Assembly: GCF_019457475.1 (NCBI RefSeq)
Contig: NZ_CP080413.1
Coordinates: 3,720,001-3,784,000, forward strand
DNA length: 64,000 nucleotides
Reading direction: 5' to 3'
DNA from: Shewanella acanthi
GTDB lineage: Bacteria; Pseudomonadota; Gammaproteobacteria; Enterobacterales; Shewanellaceae
Below, piece after piece: positions 47,993-56,406 of the stretch (position 1 is its first letter; each line of letters opens with the position of its first letter). The notes beneath the pieces were generated by a model that saw only the letters and a list, made by a program, of their open reading frames with translations, was not told where the DNA came from and searched no databases. Both the position numbers and the translations under genes were made by a program.

Positions 47993-49087
47993 TTACAGCG
48001 GTGCAATACGTTCGACGCGTTTTACCCAGCCAGCAGGTCCTTGAATATGGCCTTTTTGGATGTCGGTATAGAGTTTGTAGATGCGCTGAATGTGCTCACC
48101 CACGCCACCATTACCAACAGTCACGATTTTACCGTCTTCAAAAATGTACTCGCCAACGGCAGATACCACAGCAGCAGTACCGAAACCGCCTGCTTCGATA
48201 ATCTCACCGGATTCAATATCGGCGATAAATTTGTCGAGCATCACTGTCTCTTGGCGTACTTCACAACCTAGCATCTCACCCAACTCCATAATGGATTGCG
48301 AGGTGATGGATTTTAAGATGGTATCGGTAAAGGTAGGAATAATGATGGTGCCATCCTTCAGAATGTGAAAGTGGTTCATCGCACCCGCTTCTTCAATCTG
48401 TTGGTTAGTAGAATCAAGGTACAACACCTGCGATGCACCAAATTGCGCCGCCGCTTTGCCAGCACGCAAAGATGCAGCATAGTTACCAGCTGCCTTAGAA
48501 GCACCAGTGCCCCCCGATACCGCTCGGTGGTAGGTTTTGCTGATCAGTAAACGGATACCTTTATTAACACCCGCTGCGTAATAAGCACCGCTTGGGCTCA
48601 ATACCACACAGAAAGTGTAACGAGAACTTGGGCTTACCGAGAGTCGGTCTTCGGTCGCAAAAATAAATGGACGAACGTATAGACACGCGCCTTCTTGCAT
48701 TGGAAACCAGAGACGATCGACATCGATCAAGGCGTTGATCGCATCGACTTGCATCTGCTCATCGATATTAGGAATACAAACGATATCCGCAGAACGGTTC
48801 ATACGCTCGGCGTTTTTATTGATTCGGAAAGTATAAATCTCACCGTCTTCGTGCATAAAGGCCTTAGCGCCTTCGAAGATTGACTGACCATAGTGAAGAG
48901 CCATCGCGCCTGGCGCCATTTCAAACGGGCCATAGGGCACAATTCGTGGATCGCACCACTGCCCATCGCGATAATCCATTAAAAACATATGATCGGTTCT
49001 GAGGCTACCAAAACCCACATTTCCTTCAGGCTTGAATTGCTCAGTACGGCGCTCTGACGCAGGTTTTAAATCGTATTTTATGTCCAT
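47993..49087 (-). CDS. ilvE: branched-chain amino acid aminotransferase (class II, fold IV PLP)
   Basis: 364 residues; the longer, eukaryote-like BCAT group rather than the 309-residue E. coli IlvE type. YGQSIFEGAKAF, the PLP lysine in GTGASKAAGNYAASL, and the phosphate-binding TITSQSIMELGE-type segment (ILKSITSQSIMELGEMLG) with EAGGFGTAAVVSAVG are present. Transfers amino groups between glutamate and Leu, Ile or Val. Alone, with a 377-base upstream gap containing a dyad (49290-49310). Confidence 0.95.
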   Translation of the reverse strand: MDIKYDLKPASERRTEQFKPEGNVGFGSLRTDHMFLMDYRDGQWCDPRIVPYGPFEMAPGAMALHYGQSIFEGAKAFMHEDGEIYTFRINKNAERMNRSADIVCIPNIDEQMQVDAINALIDVDRLWFPMQEGACLYVRPFIFATEDRLSVSPSSRYTFCVVLSPSGAYYAAGVNKGIRLLISKTYHRAVSGGTGASKAAGNYAASLRAGKAAAQFGASQVLYLDSTNQQIEEAGAMNHFHILKDGTIIIPTFTDTILKSITSQSIMELGEMLGCEVRQETVMLDKFIADIESGEIIEAGGFGTAAVVSAVGEYIFEDGKIVTVGNGGVGEHIQRIYKLYTDIQKGHIQGPAGWVKRVERIAPL

Positions 49088-49289
49088 TGCATACCACCTT
49101 GATTACTGAACAAGCAGACTAGGTAGCGGCAAGAATAAAGTCAATAGCCGCTGCTTAACTTAACACACTGCCCTAGGCGCATAGCGGTTTTAAACTTGTC
49201 ACCTATCCTTGCCGCATACAGTCCTTGCAAGTTTTTTCTCCGCTATTGACTCCAACATTTCGCCCCCCTAACCGCGCTTGATATTTTCT

Positions 49290-49310
49290 CATGTGACTTT
49301 TCACATGTGA
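49290..49310. promoter_or_regulatory. overlapping dyads upstream of ilvE, possible operator
   Basis: CATGTGA CTTT TCACATG (49290-49307) overlaps the perfect 10-base palindrome TCACATGTGA (49301-49310). The half-sites TGTGA/TCACA resemble CRP but with four rather than six bases between them. About 205 bases upstream of ilvE. The rest of 49088-49464 shows only a small hairpin AAGGAGG/CCTCCTT near 49443. Confidence 0.35.
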
Positions 49311-49464
49311 CATAACATCTTACGAAACAAGCCTAGGAGGTTATAGCTAACCAAATGGCCCAACGTTACACCAAGGTTATGTCAAAGCGTGATTTATCTG
49401 GGGCCAAAATTAACATGAAGCTCAGACTAAAATCGTGCCACAAGGAGGTTAAACCTCCTTAATG

Positions 49465-49824
49465 CTAAATTGGCTGGGCAACCGCTGCGACCACCGAAAT
49501 CTCAACCAAATACTCAGGTTCGGCAATCGCAGCCTGAACACATGCGCGCGCAGGCGCATGCCCTGTTGGCACCCAAGCATCCCATATCGCGTTCATGGCA
49601 TCGTAATCCTGCATATCTTTCAAGTAGATAGTGGCAGATAACAGATGCTCACGGGAGCTCCCCGCCTGGGCTAATAGGGTATCGACCTCTTCGAGCATAG
49701 TGATTGTCTGCTCGGTAATGTTCTGGAACTTATCCTTAGCCACTTGTCCGCAAAGGTAAACCGTGCCTTGGTGGATAACGATACTGCTCATGCGGGTGCC
49801 GACATCTAAACGGGTAATACTCAT
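49465..49824 (-). CDS. RidA-like (YjgF/RutC superfamily) protein
   Basis: 119 residues, diverged from RidA at 28484: [20 protein letters not shown], the [23 protein letters not shown] helix and [24 protein letters not shown]. The carboxylate-binding Arg is present (PARACV), so it may be an imine deaminase. Substrate not known. It lies between the NhaC-type antiporter and ilvE, all on the minus strand but with wide spacing to ilvE. Confidence 0.88.
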   Translation of the reverse strand: MSITRLDVGTRMSSIVIHQGTVYLCGQVAKDKFQNITEQTITMLEEVDTLLAQAGSSREHLLSATIYLKDMQDYDAMNAIWDAWVPTGHAPARACVQAAIAEPEYLVEISVVAAVAQPI

Positions 49825-49877
49825 AGGGTTTTCTCTTCTAAGCCATACACTTTGAGAGCCATTCTAACCATAACAAC

Positions 49878-51380
49878 TTAGTTTGTCTGCGCGGCAGCTT
49901 TGCGCCAAGGCGAATATAAACGTGTAGCGGCAAGCAACAATCCCACGGCAGAACCTATTACCCCACACCAGACTATCGGGCCACTCAAACCTAAATTCAC
50001 TAACTGAAAGCCCACCAAAGCGGCTAAGGCGCCAATCAAAGCAAAAGGCAGCTGAGTCACAACATGCTCATGGGGCAAACAACCTGAACTCGTCGCGCTT
50101 AACACACTAGTATCAGAGATGGGCGAGCAGTGGTCGCCAAATACCGAACCGGCCATCACAGCGCTTAACGTCGGTAACAATAACGCGGGCTCAATATTTT
50201 GGGCAATCTCGCCACCAATCGGGATCATAATCGCAAAAGTGCCCCAGCTAGAACCCGTAGCAAAGGCCATTAACGCGCAGAGTACGAACATCCCTGCCAC
50301 CAGCAATTTTGAGGATAAATACAGGTTTGCCCATGAGGCCAACAAGCTTGCCACCCCAAGATCTGCAATAACGGCGCCTATCATCCAAGTGCACAGCAAA
50401 ATGGCGATGGCAAAAGCAATCAAGCGAAGACCATGAGAAAAATCCGCCGCAAGCATCAGTGAAGTTCGACCGGAACGTTTTAGCATGACCACAGTTACTA
50501 AGGTGGCAAGCAGACAAGCGTCACGCATCGCAGCACCGATATCGGACTTCGCCAACCAGAGCGAGAGATCCCAACCTTGTACTTGCTGTGCGCCCGACCA
50601 GAGGGTGAATCCCACCGAAGCGCATAACAGCGTTAACATAGGCAGTGCTAACAACCAAGGGCTCCCCTGCACCGAGGAATGTGACGCCTGCGCCTCGATC
50701 CTAAGCTCCAGTTTATTCATGGGTCTAAATCCCATCCCAAACCAGGCGGCGATCAGTGAAATACCAAGGGTCATAATGGCATAAAAATTCCACCAAGCGA
50801 CCTCGATAAAGGCTTCAAGGGGTGACACGGGTAAAAAACTTAACCCAGCGATCAGCGCCATCACATAGGGCCCCCAACTGGAAAAGGGCAATAAGGAGCA
50901 CAATGGCGATGCATTAGCATCAACCAAATAGGCAAGTTGTGCATGGCTGATACCATAGCGGCGACTCAAGGGCTGACACACATGCCCCACTGCAAGACAA
51001 CTGAAAATCCCATCGATAAACACAAACCAACCAAGCAGCACCACACCAACCCTCGCCTGTCGTCCACTGCGAATACGCAGGAATAACCAATCACCAAACT
51101 GCCCTACCGCACCACTGCGGGCCAATAGCTGGGTCATGCTGCCGAGCAATAACATGGCAAACAGCACATTCAAATGCCACCATTGCCAAGCATCTTGCTG
51201 ATAGAACTGTTTAATAGCGCCTTGGGTGAGATAACTAAAAGTTTGTAGCGGATTAAAATGGGATAAGAGTAATGCCCCGAAGACAATTCCGGCGCCGAGG
51301 GCGACTAAGGTTCGCCTTAGCCACAGGGCCAATACCAAAGTTAGTAACAGGGGTAAAAGGGTTACAATGCTCGGCAGCAT
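49878..51380 (-). CDS. NhaC family Na+/H+ antiporter-like transporter
   Basis: 500 residues with about twelve membrane helices. The family blocks are LLGSMTQLLARSGAVGQFGDWL, FVFIDGIFSCLAVGHVCQPL, TGSSWGTFAIMIPIGG and SAVMAGSVFGDHCSPISDTSVLSA, the last carrying the acidic and serine residues typical of NhaC/lactate-malate antiporter members. Exchanges Na+ (or an organic anion) against H+. The transported ion is not certain from sequence. It lies just upstream of the RidA-like gene, 53 bases apart. Confidence 0.85.
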   Translation of the reverse strand: MLPSIVTLLPLLLTLVLALWLRRTLVALGAGIVFGALLLSHFNPLQTFSYLTQGAIKQFYQQDAWQWWHLNVLFAMLLLGSMTQLLARSGAVGQFGDWLFLRIRSGRQARVGVVLLGWFVFIDGIFSCLAVGHVCQPLSRRYGISHAQLAYLVDANASPLCSLLPFSSWGPYVMALIAGLSFLPVSPLEAFIEVAWWNFYAIMTLGISLIAAWFGMGFRPMNKLELRIEAQASHSSVQGSPWLLALPMLTLLCASVGFTLWSGAQQVQGWDLSLWLAKSDIGAAMRDACLLATLVTVVMLKRSGRTSLMLAADFSHGLRLIAFAIAILLCTWMIGAVIADLGVASLLASWANLYLSSKLLVAGMFVLCALMAFATGSSWGTFAIMIPIGGEIAQNIEPALLLPTLSAVMAGSVFGDHCSPISDTSVLSATSSGCLPHEHVVTQLPFALIGALAALVGFQLVNLGLSGPIVWCGVIGSAVGLLLAATRLYSPWRKAAAQTN

Positions 51381-51558
51381 AGGCTATTCCAATGGAAATA
51401 AAGCCCAGAATACTAACAACTCAATAACAAGTGCAAAAAAACTTCAATAAGCTCACAGATATAGGGTGTTTTTTGCTCAAACGACAGCCATCGCTATTCC
51501 CTATGCCCTTGGCACTGTTAGAATCACTGTTCCATCCAGAAACTATAGGACTCTCCAG

Positions 51559-51780
51559 ATGAGCCTTGAATTACTGTCCAAACTGGAAAGCAAAATCCAG
51601 ACTGCTCTCGAAACGATCGAGCTTCTCAAAATGGAGCTAGAAGAAGAGAAACAAAAGACCACTTCGCTAAATGAGCACAATCAACAGCTCAATGAGCAAA
51701 ACCAACAAATGCAACAAGAGCTCGCCTCTTGGAACGAAAAAGTCACCGGACTGGTTGGCCTGCTTAACAGCGAAATCTAA
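51559..51780 (+). CDS. zapB: cell division protein ZapB
   Basis: 73 residues, almost entirely coiled coil: [20 protein letters not shown], then [15 protein letters not shown] and an Asn/Gln-rich stretch ending [10 protein letters not shown]. It matches ZapB (DUF904), which links ZapA at the FtsZ ring to MatP and the chromosome. ATG 51559 is the family start; the frame is open back to 51466 but those residues are not conserved. Its stop overlaps the convergent gene by four bases, and its likely terminator lies inside that gene. Confidence 0.92.
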   Translation: MSLELLSKLESKIQTALETIELLKMELEEEKQKTTSLNEHNQQLNEQNQQMQQELASWNEKVTGLVGLLNSEI

Positions 51781-51989
51781 ACTGCTTTGGATTGATAATT
51801 TTGCGATTCAATCAATTCATTCAGTTCTAGGATAGCCTGCTTCACTTTGGGCAGGCTTTTTCTTGGCAGTAAAAAACGCCCCTTCTCAAATTCTAATCGA
51901 CCCAGATCCTTCACCCAGATCACGCCAGTGAGAAAAATACGCGCATGTTTCGCGATTAGCTTAGGTGCATAAACAGGAAAAACTCGCAT
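51777..51989 (-). CDS. conserved small basic protein of unknown function
   Basis: 70 residues, starting [19 protein letters not shown], predicted beta-beta-alpha: [22 protein letters not shown] followed by a helix [18 protein letters not shown]. An unusually strong binding site GAGGTAGGGGG lies before ATG 51989, which argues for a real gene. No signal peptide or membrane helix. I do not recognise a named family. Convergent with zapB and overlapping it by four bases. Confidence 0.7.
   Translation of the reverse strand: MRVFPVYAPKLIAKHARIFLTGVIWVKDLGRLEFEKGRFLLPRKSLPKVKQAILELNELIESQNYQSKAV
51834..51862 (+). terminator. probable zapB terminator inside the antisense gene
   Basis: AGCCTGC (51834-51840) pairs with GCAGGCT (51851-51857), followed by TTTTC. 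It lies 53 bases after zapB stops but within the coding region of the convergent small gene. Confidence 0.65.
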
Positions 51990-52175
51990 ATAACCCCCTA
52001 CCTCTTTTATTGTTGTTTTTGGTTACAGATGTTTGACAGAAAACCCTGCGCTTGAGTTTCATCATTCGGCTATTTTTTTCGCAATAGCGAACAAACACTA
52101 TCTAAGCCAATGAAAATATTTGCATAAATTTACGCGATATTTACACTCGTCAAATTAACATCGATTGTCATTTTT

Positions 52176-52204
52176 TTGACCAAATGTTAAATTTAACATG
52201 TTAC
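52176..52204 (+). promoter_or_regulatory. putative sRNA promoter with palindromic operator in its spacer
   Basis: TTGACC (52176-52181), 17 bases, then TGTTAC (52199-52204, weak -10). The spacer is filled by the perfect 14-base palindrome TGTTAAATTTAACA (52185-52198), a possible repressor site. Confidence 0.4.
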
Positions 52205-52207
52205 TCA

Positions 52208-52271
52208 GGGTAAAAATGAGTCCTCTGGCTCAAGTCCGTACTTTTGTTCAACAAAGGTACGGTTTTTTTTT
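52208..52271 (+). ncRNA. candidate small RNA with Rho-independent terminator
   Basis: No ORF explains the strong plus-strand terminator here, which lies 456 bases beyond zapB. A transcript from the promoter at 52176-52204 would be about 60 bases. It holds a perfect 6-bp hairpin TGAGTC-CTCT-GGCTCA (52217-52232), then an 11-bp stem CCGTACTTTTG/CAAAGGTACGG (52236-52246 with 52252-52262) followed by nine T. This two-stem plan with a long T tail is typical of Hfq-dependent sRNAs. I do not recognise a known family; in E. coli the sRNA Spot 42 lies in a comparable neighbourhood (beyond dsbA and polA), but its conserved 5' sequence is absent. The 5' end is a guess. Confidence 0.5.
52236..52271 (+). 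terminator. strong orphan terminator
   Basis: 11-bp stem with one G-T pair, loop TTCAA, and T9. Plus-strand only, since the minus strand gives a run of A before the stem and none after. Confidence 0.85.
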
Positions 52272-52335
52272 AGCCATCTTCAAGACGATTTTCACTGCCC
52301 ACATCCCTTTTTGGTCAGTCCTACTAACAGCAGAC

Positions 52336-52361
52336 AACAAAAAAGGAGCGCTAGGCTCCTC
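52336..52361 (-). terminator. dsbA terminator
   Basis: On the minus strand AGGAGC CTAGC GCTCCT is followed by TTTTTTGTTG, about 75 bases after dsbA stops. Confidence 0.85.
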
Positions 52362-52436
52362 CTTTGATGGTCGAGGATTATCATCGGCTTAAGTTACACG
52401 AATATGATAATCCAGAGGTCTATCCAGCTGAATCGC

Positions 52437-53045
52437 TTACATTTTGGCCAAATAATAAGCGATCGCTAATAATTCGTCGTATGACTTGATTGAACCGTTT
52501 TCGATACGGTATTTACCGTTAACCACCAGTGATGGCACACCAGAGATTTTTGCGTTCTCAGTATCGCGTTTCATCTTAGCCATTTGCGCTTTCACCATAA
52601 AAGAATCCGCAGCAGCATCGAAGGTTTTACCGTCTACACCATTCGCAATAAATAGTGCGCGGATATCATCACGGCTGGTGAAGTGTTGTTTCTTATCATG
52701 AATGGCAGCAAACAGGGCTGCATCAACTTTGTCATCCACGTTCAATTGGTGCGCGACTGCGAAGGCACGTGACATTTCAACGCCCATTTCCTTACCGATA
52801 AAATCGACATGGGTTTGGTTGAAAGCGACATCAGCAGGCTTTTCTGCCAAAATTTTTGGCACGATAGTTTTAGAGAAGTTGTAGCAGTGTGGGCAGTAGA
52901 AAGAGAAAAACTCCGTGATTTCTGGCTTAGCGGTCGCAGGACCGTCGTTAATCACTGTGTAATGTACGCCCTCTTTGTATTCTGCCGCCGATAAGGTTAA
53001 TGGTGCCAGTAATAGCGCAGCCGCCATAAGTAATGCTTTTTTCAT
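52437..53045 (-). CDS. dsbA: thiol:disulfide oxidoreductase DsbA
   Basis: Periplasmic oxidant that introduces disulfide bonds, recharged by DsbB. 202 residues with a signal peptide (1-20, LLMAAALLLAPLTLSAA). The active site is FFSFYCPHCYNFS (CPHC), and the cis-proline loop is ISGVPSLVVNGKY. Length and sequence match DsbA of E. coli (208). It follows srkA by 124 bases on the same strand, the E. coli order. Confidence 0.97.
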   Translation of the reverse strand: MKKALLMAAALLLAPLTLSAAEYKEGVHYTVINDGPATAKPEITEFFSFYCPHCYNFSKTIVPKILAEKPADVAFNQTHVDFIGKEMGVEMSRAFAVAHQLNVDDKVDAALFAAIHDKKQHFTSRDDIRALFIANGVDGKTFDAAADSFMVKAQMAKMKRDTENAKISGVPSLVVNGKYRIENGSIKSYDELLAIAYYLAKM

Positions 53046-53169
53046 GAAAAATCCTTAAATCAATTATAAAAAACTAGCTGGAGCCTAACATATTTCGTTT
53101 TTTGAGTGTAATTGCCACCAAAGAGTTCAATCCTATCTCACTTGGCAAAGTCCGATTACACATTTTAGG

Positions 53170-54168
53170 CTAATAGGGTATCAGGCTTAATGGGGGTTCA
53201 TCCAGCAATGCCAGTTGTTCTTTAAAGGCTAAAATTTGCTGCCCCCAGTATTTTTCGTCCCCAAACCAAGGGAAATGCATCGGAAAAGCCGGATCCTGCC
53301 AACGCCTGCCAAGCCATGCATTGTAATGCAGCATCCGTAGTGCCCTAAGCGGCTCGATTAACACTAATTGGCGCGAGTCAAATTCGCAGAACTCTTCATA
53401 ACCTTCGAGCAAAATTTCCAGTTGCAATAACTGCTGCGCCCTGTCGCCGGTTAGCATCATCCAGATATCCTGAATGGCAGGCCCCATACGGGCATCATCC
53501 AAATCCACAAAACCTGGGCCATCCGGTGTCCAAAGGATATTGCCAGGGTGTAAATCCCCATGCAGACGAATCGATTTAAACTTATGCTGCGACCAAATAC
53601 TTTTGACCTTTGCGAGCACCTGTTCTGCCACGATAAAAAAAGCGTTTTCAAGTGACTTTGGCACTAGGCCCGACTGCTTGAGCCAAGCGAATGACTCATC
53701 GCCCAAAATTTGTGGGTTCAGCGGCTCGCGCTCTTTAAAGCCAACCTCAGCTCCATATTGATGCATGCGGCCAATAAAACGGCCGACATATTCTAATTGC
53801 TCCAGATTATCGACTTCAAATGCGCGGCCACCAATGGAAGGAAATAATGCAAATCTAAACCCTTGATAATGATGCAGTGTATGTCCATCGATAATGGCGG
53901 GAACCGCCATGGGGATATCCTCCGCCGCTAAGGCGAGGGCATAATCGTGCTCTTCCTGAATTTGCGCATCGCTCCAACGCTCGGGACGATAAAACTTCAC
54001 CACATAGCGTTTGCCCTCATCACTACGAAACTGATAAACGCGATTCTCGTAGCTATTGAGTGCTAATAGCCCTGTCTCGGGATAGATGCCGAGACTCTCA
54101 ATTGCATCGAGGATTAAATCGGGCGTTAGGCTATGGAAATCAAAGGCCGAATGGCTATCTTGACTCAT
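53170..54168 (-). CDS. srkA: stress response kinase SrkA (YihE)
   Basis: 332 residues of a eukaryotic-like Ser/Thr kinase fold (Cpx-controlled, anti-death kinase in E. coli). N-terminal LNSYENRVYQFRSDEGKRYVVKF with the ATP-binding Lys, catalytic LHGDLHPGNILW and metal-binding FVDLDDARMGPAIQD are intact. It matches E. coli SrkA throughout. Ten bases separate it from the DUF3630 gene, so it is in the selO run; dsbA follows. Target proteins are not known. Confidence 0.95.
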   Translation of the reverse strand: MSQDSHSAFDFHSLTPDLILDAIESLGIYPETGLLALNSYENRVYQFRSDEGKRYVVKFYRPERWSDAQIQEEHDYALALAAEDIPMAVPAIIDGHTLHHYQGFRFALFPSIGGRAFEVDNLEQLEYVGRFIGRMHQYGAEVGFKEREPLNPQILGDESFAWLKQSGLVPKSLENAFFIVAEQVLAKVKSIWSQHKFKSIRLHGDLHPGNILWTPDGPGFVDLDDARMGPAIQDIWMMLTGDRAQQLLQLEILLEGYEEFCEFDSRQLVLIEPLRALRMLHYNAWLGRRWQDPAFPMHFPWFGDEKYWGQQILAFKEQLALLDEPPLSLIPY

Positions 54169-54178
54169 AAGGATTCAC

Positions 54179-54472
54179 CTAAAGGTAAGATTTCAGTAAC
54201 GTCGCAAGGTACTCGAGCACCTCGAAATCAGCTTCGCGCTCGACACTCAACCAGCAGATATTGCCGTAAAACTCGAAGTTAAGCCAAAGCTGACAGCCTT
54301 CAAACTCCAGCAACCATTGGTGACGATCTGCGCCCCATTGACGCTCTCGCACGCGGCAATCCAGTGCCTTGGCTAATGGTTCAGCAAATGCCTCAAAGTG
54401 GTCGAAATCGATATCCGCACTCAAGCTTAAACTTAGCGCGTTTTTATCTAAATGAATTGCTTGTAGTTTCAT
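54179..54472 (-). CDS. DUF3630 family protein
   Basis: 97 residues starting MKLQAIHLDKNALSLSLSAD. Predicted alpha/beta with several Trp and aromatic positions (QWGADRHQWLLEFEG, LNFEFYGNICWLSVE) and a leucine-rich C-terminus. No signal peptide, membrane segment or known catalytic motif. I take it to be the Shewanella DUF3630 family. Sandwiched between selO (13 bases) and srkA (10 bases), so certainly co-transcribed with two kinase-fold enzymes. GGAGCGG lies just before the start. Confidence 0.75.
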   Translation of the reverse strand: MKLQAIHLDKNALSLSLSADIDFDHFEAFAEPLAKALDCRVRERQWGADRHQWLLEFEGCQLWLNFEFYGNICWLSVEREADFEVLEYLATLLKSYL

Positions 54473-54485
54473 CCGTACCGCTCCA

Positions 54486-55940
54486 TTAACTACTGCATGA
54501 CATAATCAGTCCCTGACCCCAGTCCGGTGGACGCTTGGCCAAGTCTTCATGTTCAACTTGCTCATCGAAGGGATTACGCAGCACTAGTTGTAAGCGTTCC
54601 AGCGGCGCTAAATTCCCTTCTTCAACCGCCACTATCGCCTCTTGGGCGAGGTAGTTACGCAAAATATACTTAGGGTTTATCTGATTACGTTCTGTTTGCC
54701 AGCGCTCGATATCGGCCACTTGGCCTAAACGACTTTGATAGGCCTGATACCAACTATCAAAAGCCGCGATATCGATAAAGTCATCCCGCAGGCTCGAATG
54801 CTTAGCGCTTGGGTCCAGCTTGCCAAATCGGCGCCAGGTTTGGGTGTAGTCCAGCTGATTTTTTTCCATCAGCACAGTGAACTGACCAATCAGCTCTAAG
54901 TCCTGCTGATCCTGATCTGGCGTAGGTGATACTCTCTCGGGTAAACCCAATTTAGCGCGCATTAATTTAAGGTATGGCTGCACTAATGCCCCTTGATATT
55001 GATTCAGGGCGGCAATCAAGTCATCGGACGGGATAATCGGCGTTAAGGCCTGCGCTAAGCGCTGTAGGTTCCACAGACCAATCCCCGGCTGCTGACCAAA
55101 AGCATAGCGCCCCTCAGGATCCGAATGATTGCAGATAAAGTCCTCTTGGAAGGTATCGAGGAAGGCAAAAGGCCCAAAATCAAAACTGTCCCCCAGAATT
55201 GACATATTGTCAGTATTCATCACCCCGTGGGCAAAGCCGACGGCCTGCCAATGGGCAATCATCTGCGCGGTGTCTTTTACCACCTGCAGAAACCAAGCTT
55301 TGTAACCTGCGAGATCGCAACTTAGGTGGGGATAATGCTGGCAAATTGTGAAATTAAGTAATTGGGTGAGCTTATCGGCCTGTCCACGCTCGCTATGGCA
55401 GAAATACTCAAAATGGCCGAAACGAATATGGCTGCGCGCCAAACGAACGGTAATCGCACCGGTTTCTTCACTCTCACGCCAAACCGGCGTGTCGGAGCCA
55501 ATTACGGCCAAGGCACGGGTGGTCGGAATGTGTAAATGATGCAAGGCTTCTGAAACTAAAAACTCCCTTACGGCTGAGCGCATAACTGCGCGGCCATCGC
55601 CATGGCGGGAATAAGGCGTTGGGCCGCCACCTTTAAGCGCCACGTCCCAAGCACCATTGGGGCCTAAGGCTTCGCCTAAGATGATTGAGCGGCCATCCCC
55701 AAGTCGCGGGGTATAACCGCCAAACTGGTGACCGCTATAGACTTGGGCATAGTAACTTGCTCCCTCGACAGCAGCATTGCCCGACAGACCAAGTAACAAC
55801 TCATCGGTTGGTTTAGTCAGACCAATCAGCTGCGCCGCATCGTCACTCCACGCAAGCCAATGGGGGTTGCTTAAACCTTGAGGGTAAACTTGGGAATAAA
55901 ATCCCGGCAGCTCAGTAAAAAAATCCTGCTTTAACTTCAT
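54486..55940 (-). CDS. selO: protein adenylyltransferase SelO
   Basis: 484 residues of the SelO/YdiU (UPF0061) pseudokinase family, which transfers AMP to protein Ser, Thr or Tyr. [16 protein letters not shown], the ATP-contacting lysines in [14 protein letters not shown], the [17 protein letters not shown] active-site loop, and the C-terminal MSCSS found in most bacterial members are present. ATG 55940 is used (TTG 55943 alternative). In E. coli SelO acts on redox proteins and affects glutathionylation. Eight bases downstream of the lipoprotein gene. Confidence 0.96.
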   Translation of the reverse strand: MKLKQDFFTELPGFYSQVYPQGLSNPHWLAWSDDAAQLIGLTKPTDELLLGLSGNAAVEGASYYAQVYSGHQFGGYTPRLGDGRSIILGEALGPNGAWDVALKGGGPTPYSRHGDGRAVMRSAVREFLVSEALHHLHIPTTRALAVIGSDTPVWRESEETGAITVRLARSHIRFGHFEYFCHSERGQADKLTQLLNFTICQHYPHLSCDLAGYKAWFLQVVKDTAQMIAHWQAVGFAHGVMNTDNMSILGDSFDFGPFAFLDTFQEDFICNHSDPEGRYAFGQQPGIGLWNLQRLAQALTPIIPSDDLIAALNQYQGALVQPYLKLMRAKLGLPERVSPTPDQDQQDLELIGQFTVLMEKNQLDYTQTWRRFGKLDPSAKHSSLRDDFIDIAAFDSWYQAYQSRLGQVADIERWQTERNQINPKYILRNYLAQEAIVAVEEGNLAPLERLQLVLRNPFDEQVEHEDLAKRPPDWGQGLIMSCSS

Positions 55941-55950
55941 CAAAAACCGC

Positions 55951-56262
55951 CTATTGGCTTAATGCCTTACACTGCAACACAGATTGGTCATCGAACTGAC
56001 ATTGCTGCCCGCACTGATACACCCCAAGACCAAAACCGCTCACGCCTGAGCTACTCAAGCGCTGCAAGCCATGGGCCTTGCTCTGGCACTGTTCAAGGGT
56101 GTCGAAATAGCCATTAATGTCTTTGGTTTGCAAAGGAGTCAACGGCAAGGCGCTCACATCGGGATAATAGAACAGGGTCCACTCAGGGGTTTTGAAGCAG
56201 CCGCTTAAGCTCAATATGCCAAGCATGAGCAAAACTGGCCGGATGGCCAAACATCGTTTCAT
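55951..56262 (-). CDS. small lipoprotein
   Basis: 103 residues from ATG 56262 (GGTGA five bases upstream; GTG 56271 alternative). A lipoprotein signal ends at the lipobox LSGC (Cys about 22), so the mature protein is lipid-anchored. The mature part has cysteines in [19 protein letters not shown] and LQCKAL, possibly forming two disulfides. Family unknown to me. First gene of the run leading to selO, DUF3630, srkA and dsbA. Confidence 0.8.
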   Translation of the reverse strand: MKRCLAIRPVLLMLGILSLSGCFKTPEWTLFYYPDVSALPLTPLQTKDINGYFDTLEQCQSKAHGLQRLSSSGVSGFGLGVYQCGQQCQFDDQSVLQCKALSQ

Positions 56263-56286
56263 TGTTATCACCCAAAGTTATCACCC

Positions 56287-56314
56287 ATAAAAAAGGCGAA
56301 CCTTAGTTCGCCTT
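56287..56314 (-). terminator. terminator after the TM/TPR-like gene
   Basis: On the minus strand AAGGCGAAC TAAG GTTCGCCTT is followed by TTTTATGG; it separates the gene ending at 56407 from the lipoprotein-selO run. Confidence 0.88.
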
Positions 56315-56406
56315 CTGCGTATTAAGTAATGAGATTTTACACGGCTTATGCCAGTTAGATAACCGCTTTTAGCCCTAGGGCTTCCTAAACTACCTGAACT
56401 TGCAGA

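Noticed and set aside
52176..52271. Spot 42 (spf) RNA
   Set aside because: The locus lies near dsbA-srkA as in E. coli, but the conserved 5' portion of Spot 42 is absent, the RNA is about half as long, and polA and engB are not adjacent.
52198..52392. 64-codon ORF on the plus strand over the candidate sRNA
   Set aside because: It reads through the sRNA hairpins, the T9 terminator and the dsbA terminator, and has no binding site. Very unlikely to be coding.
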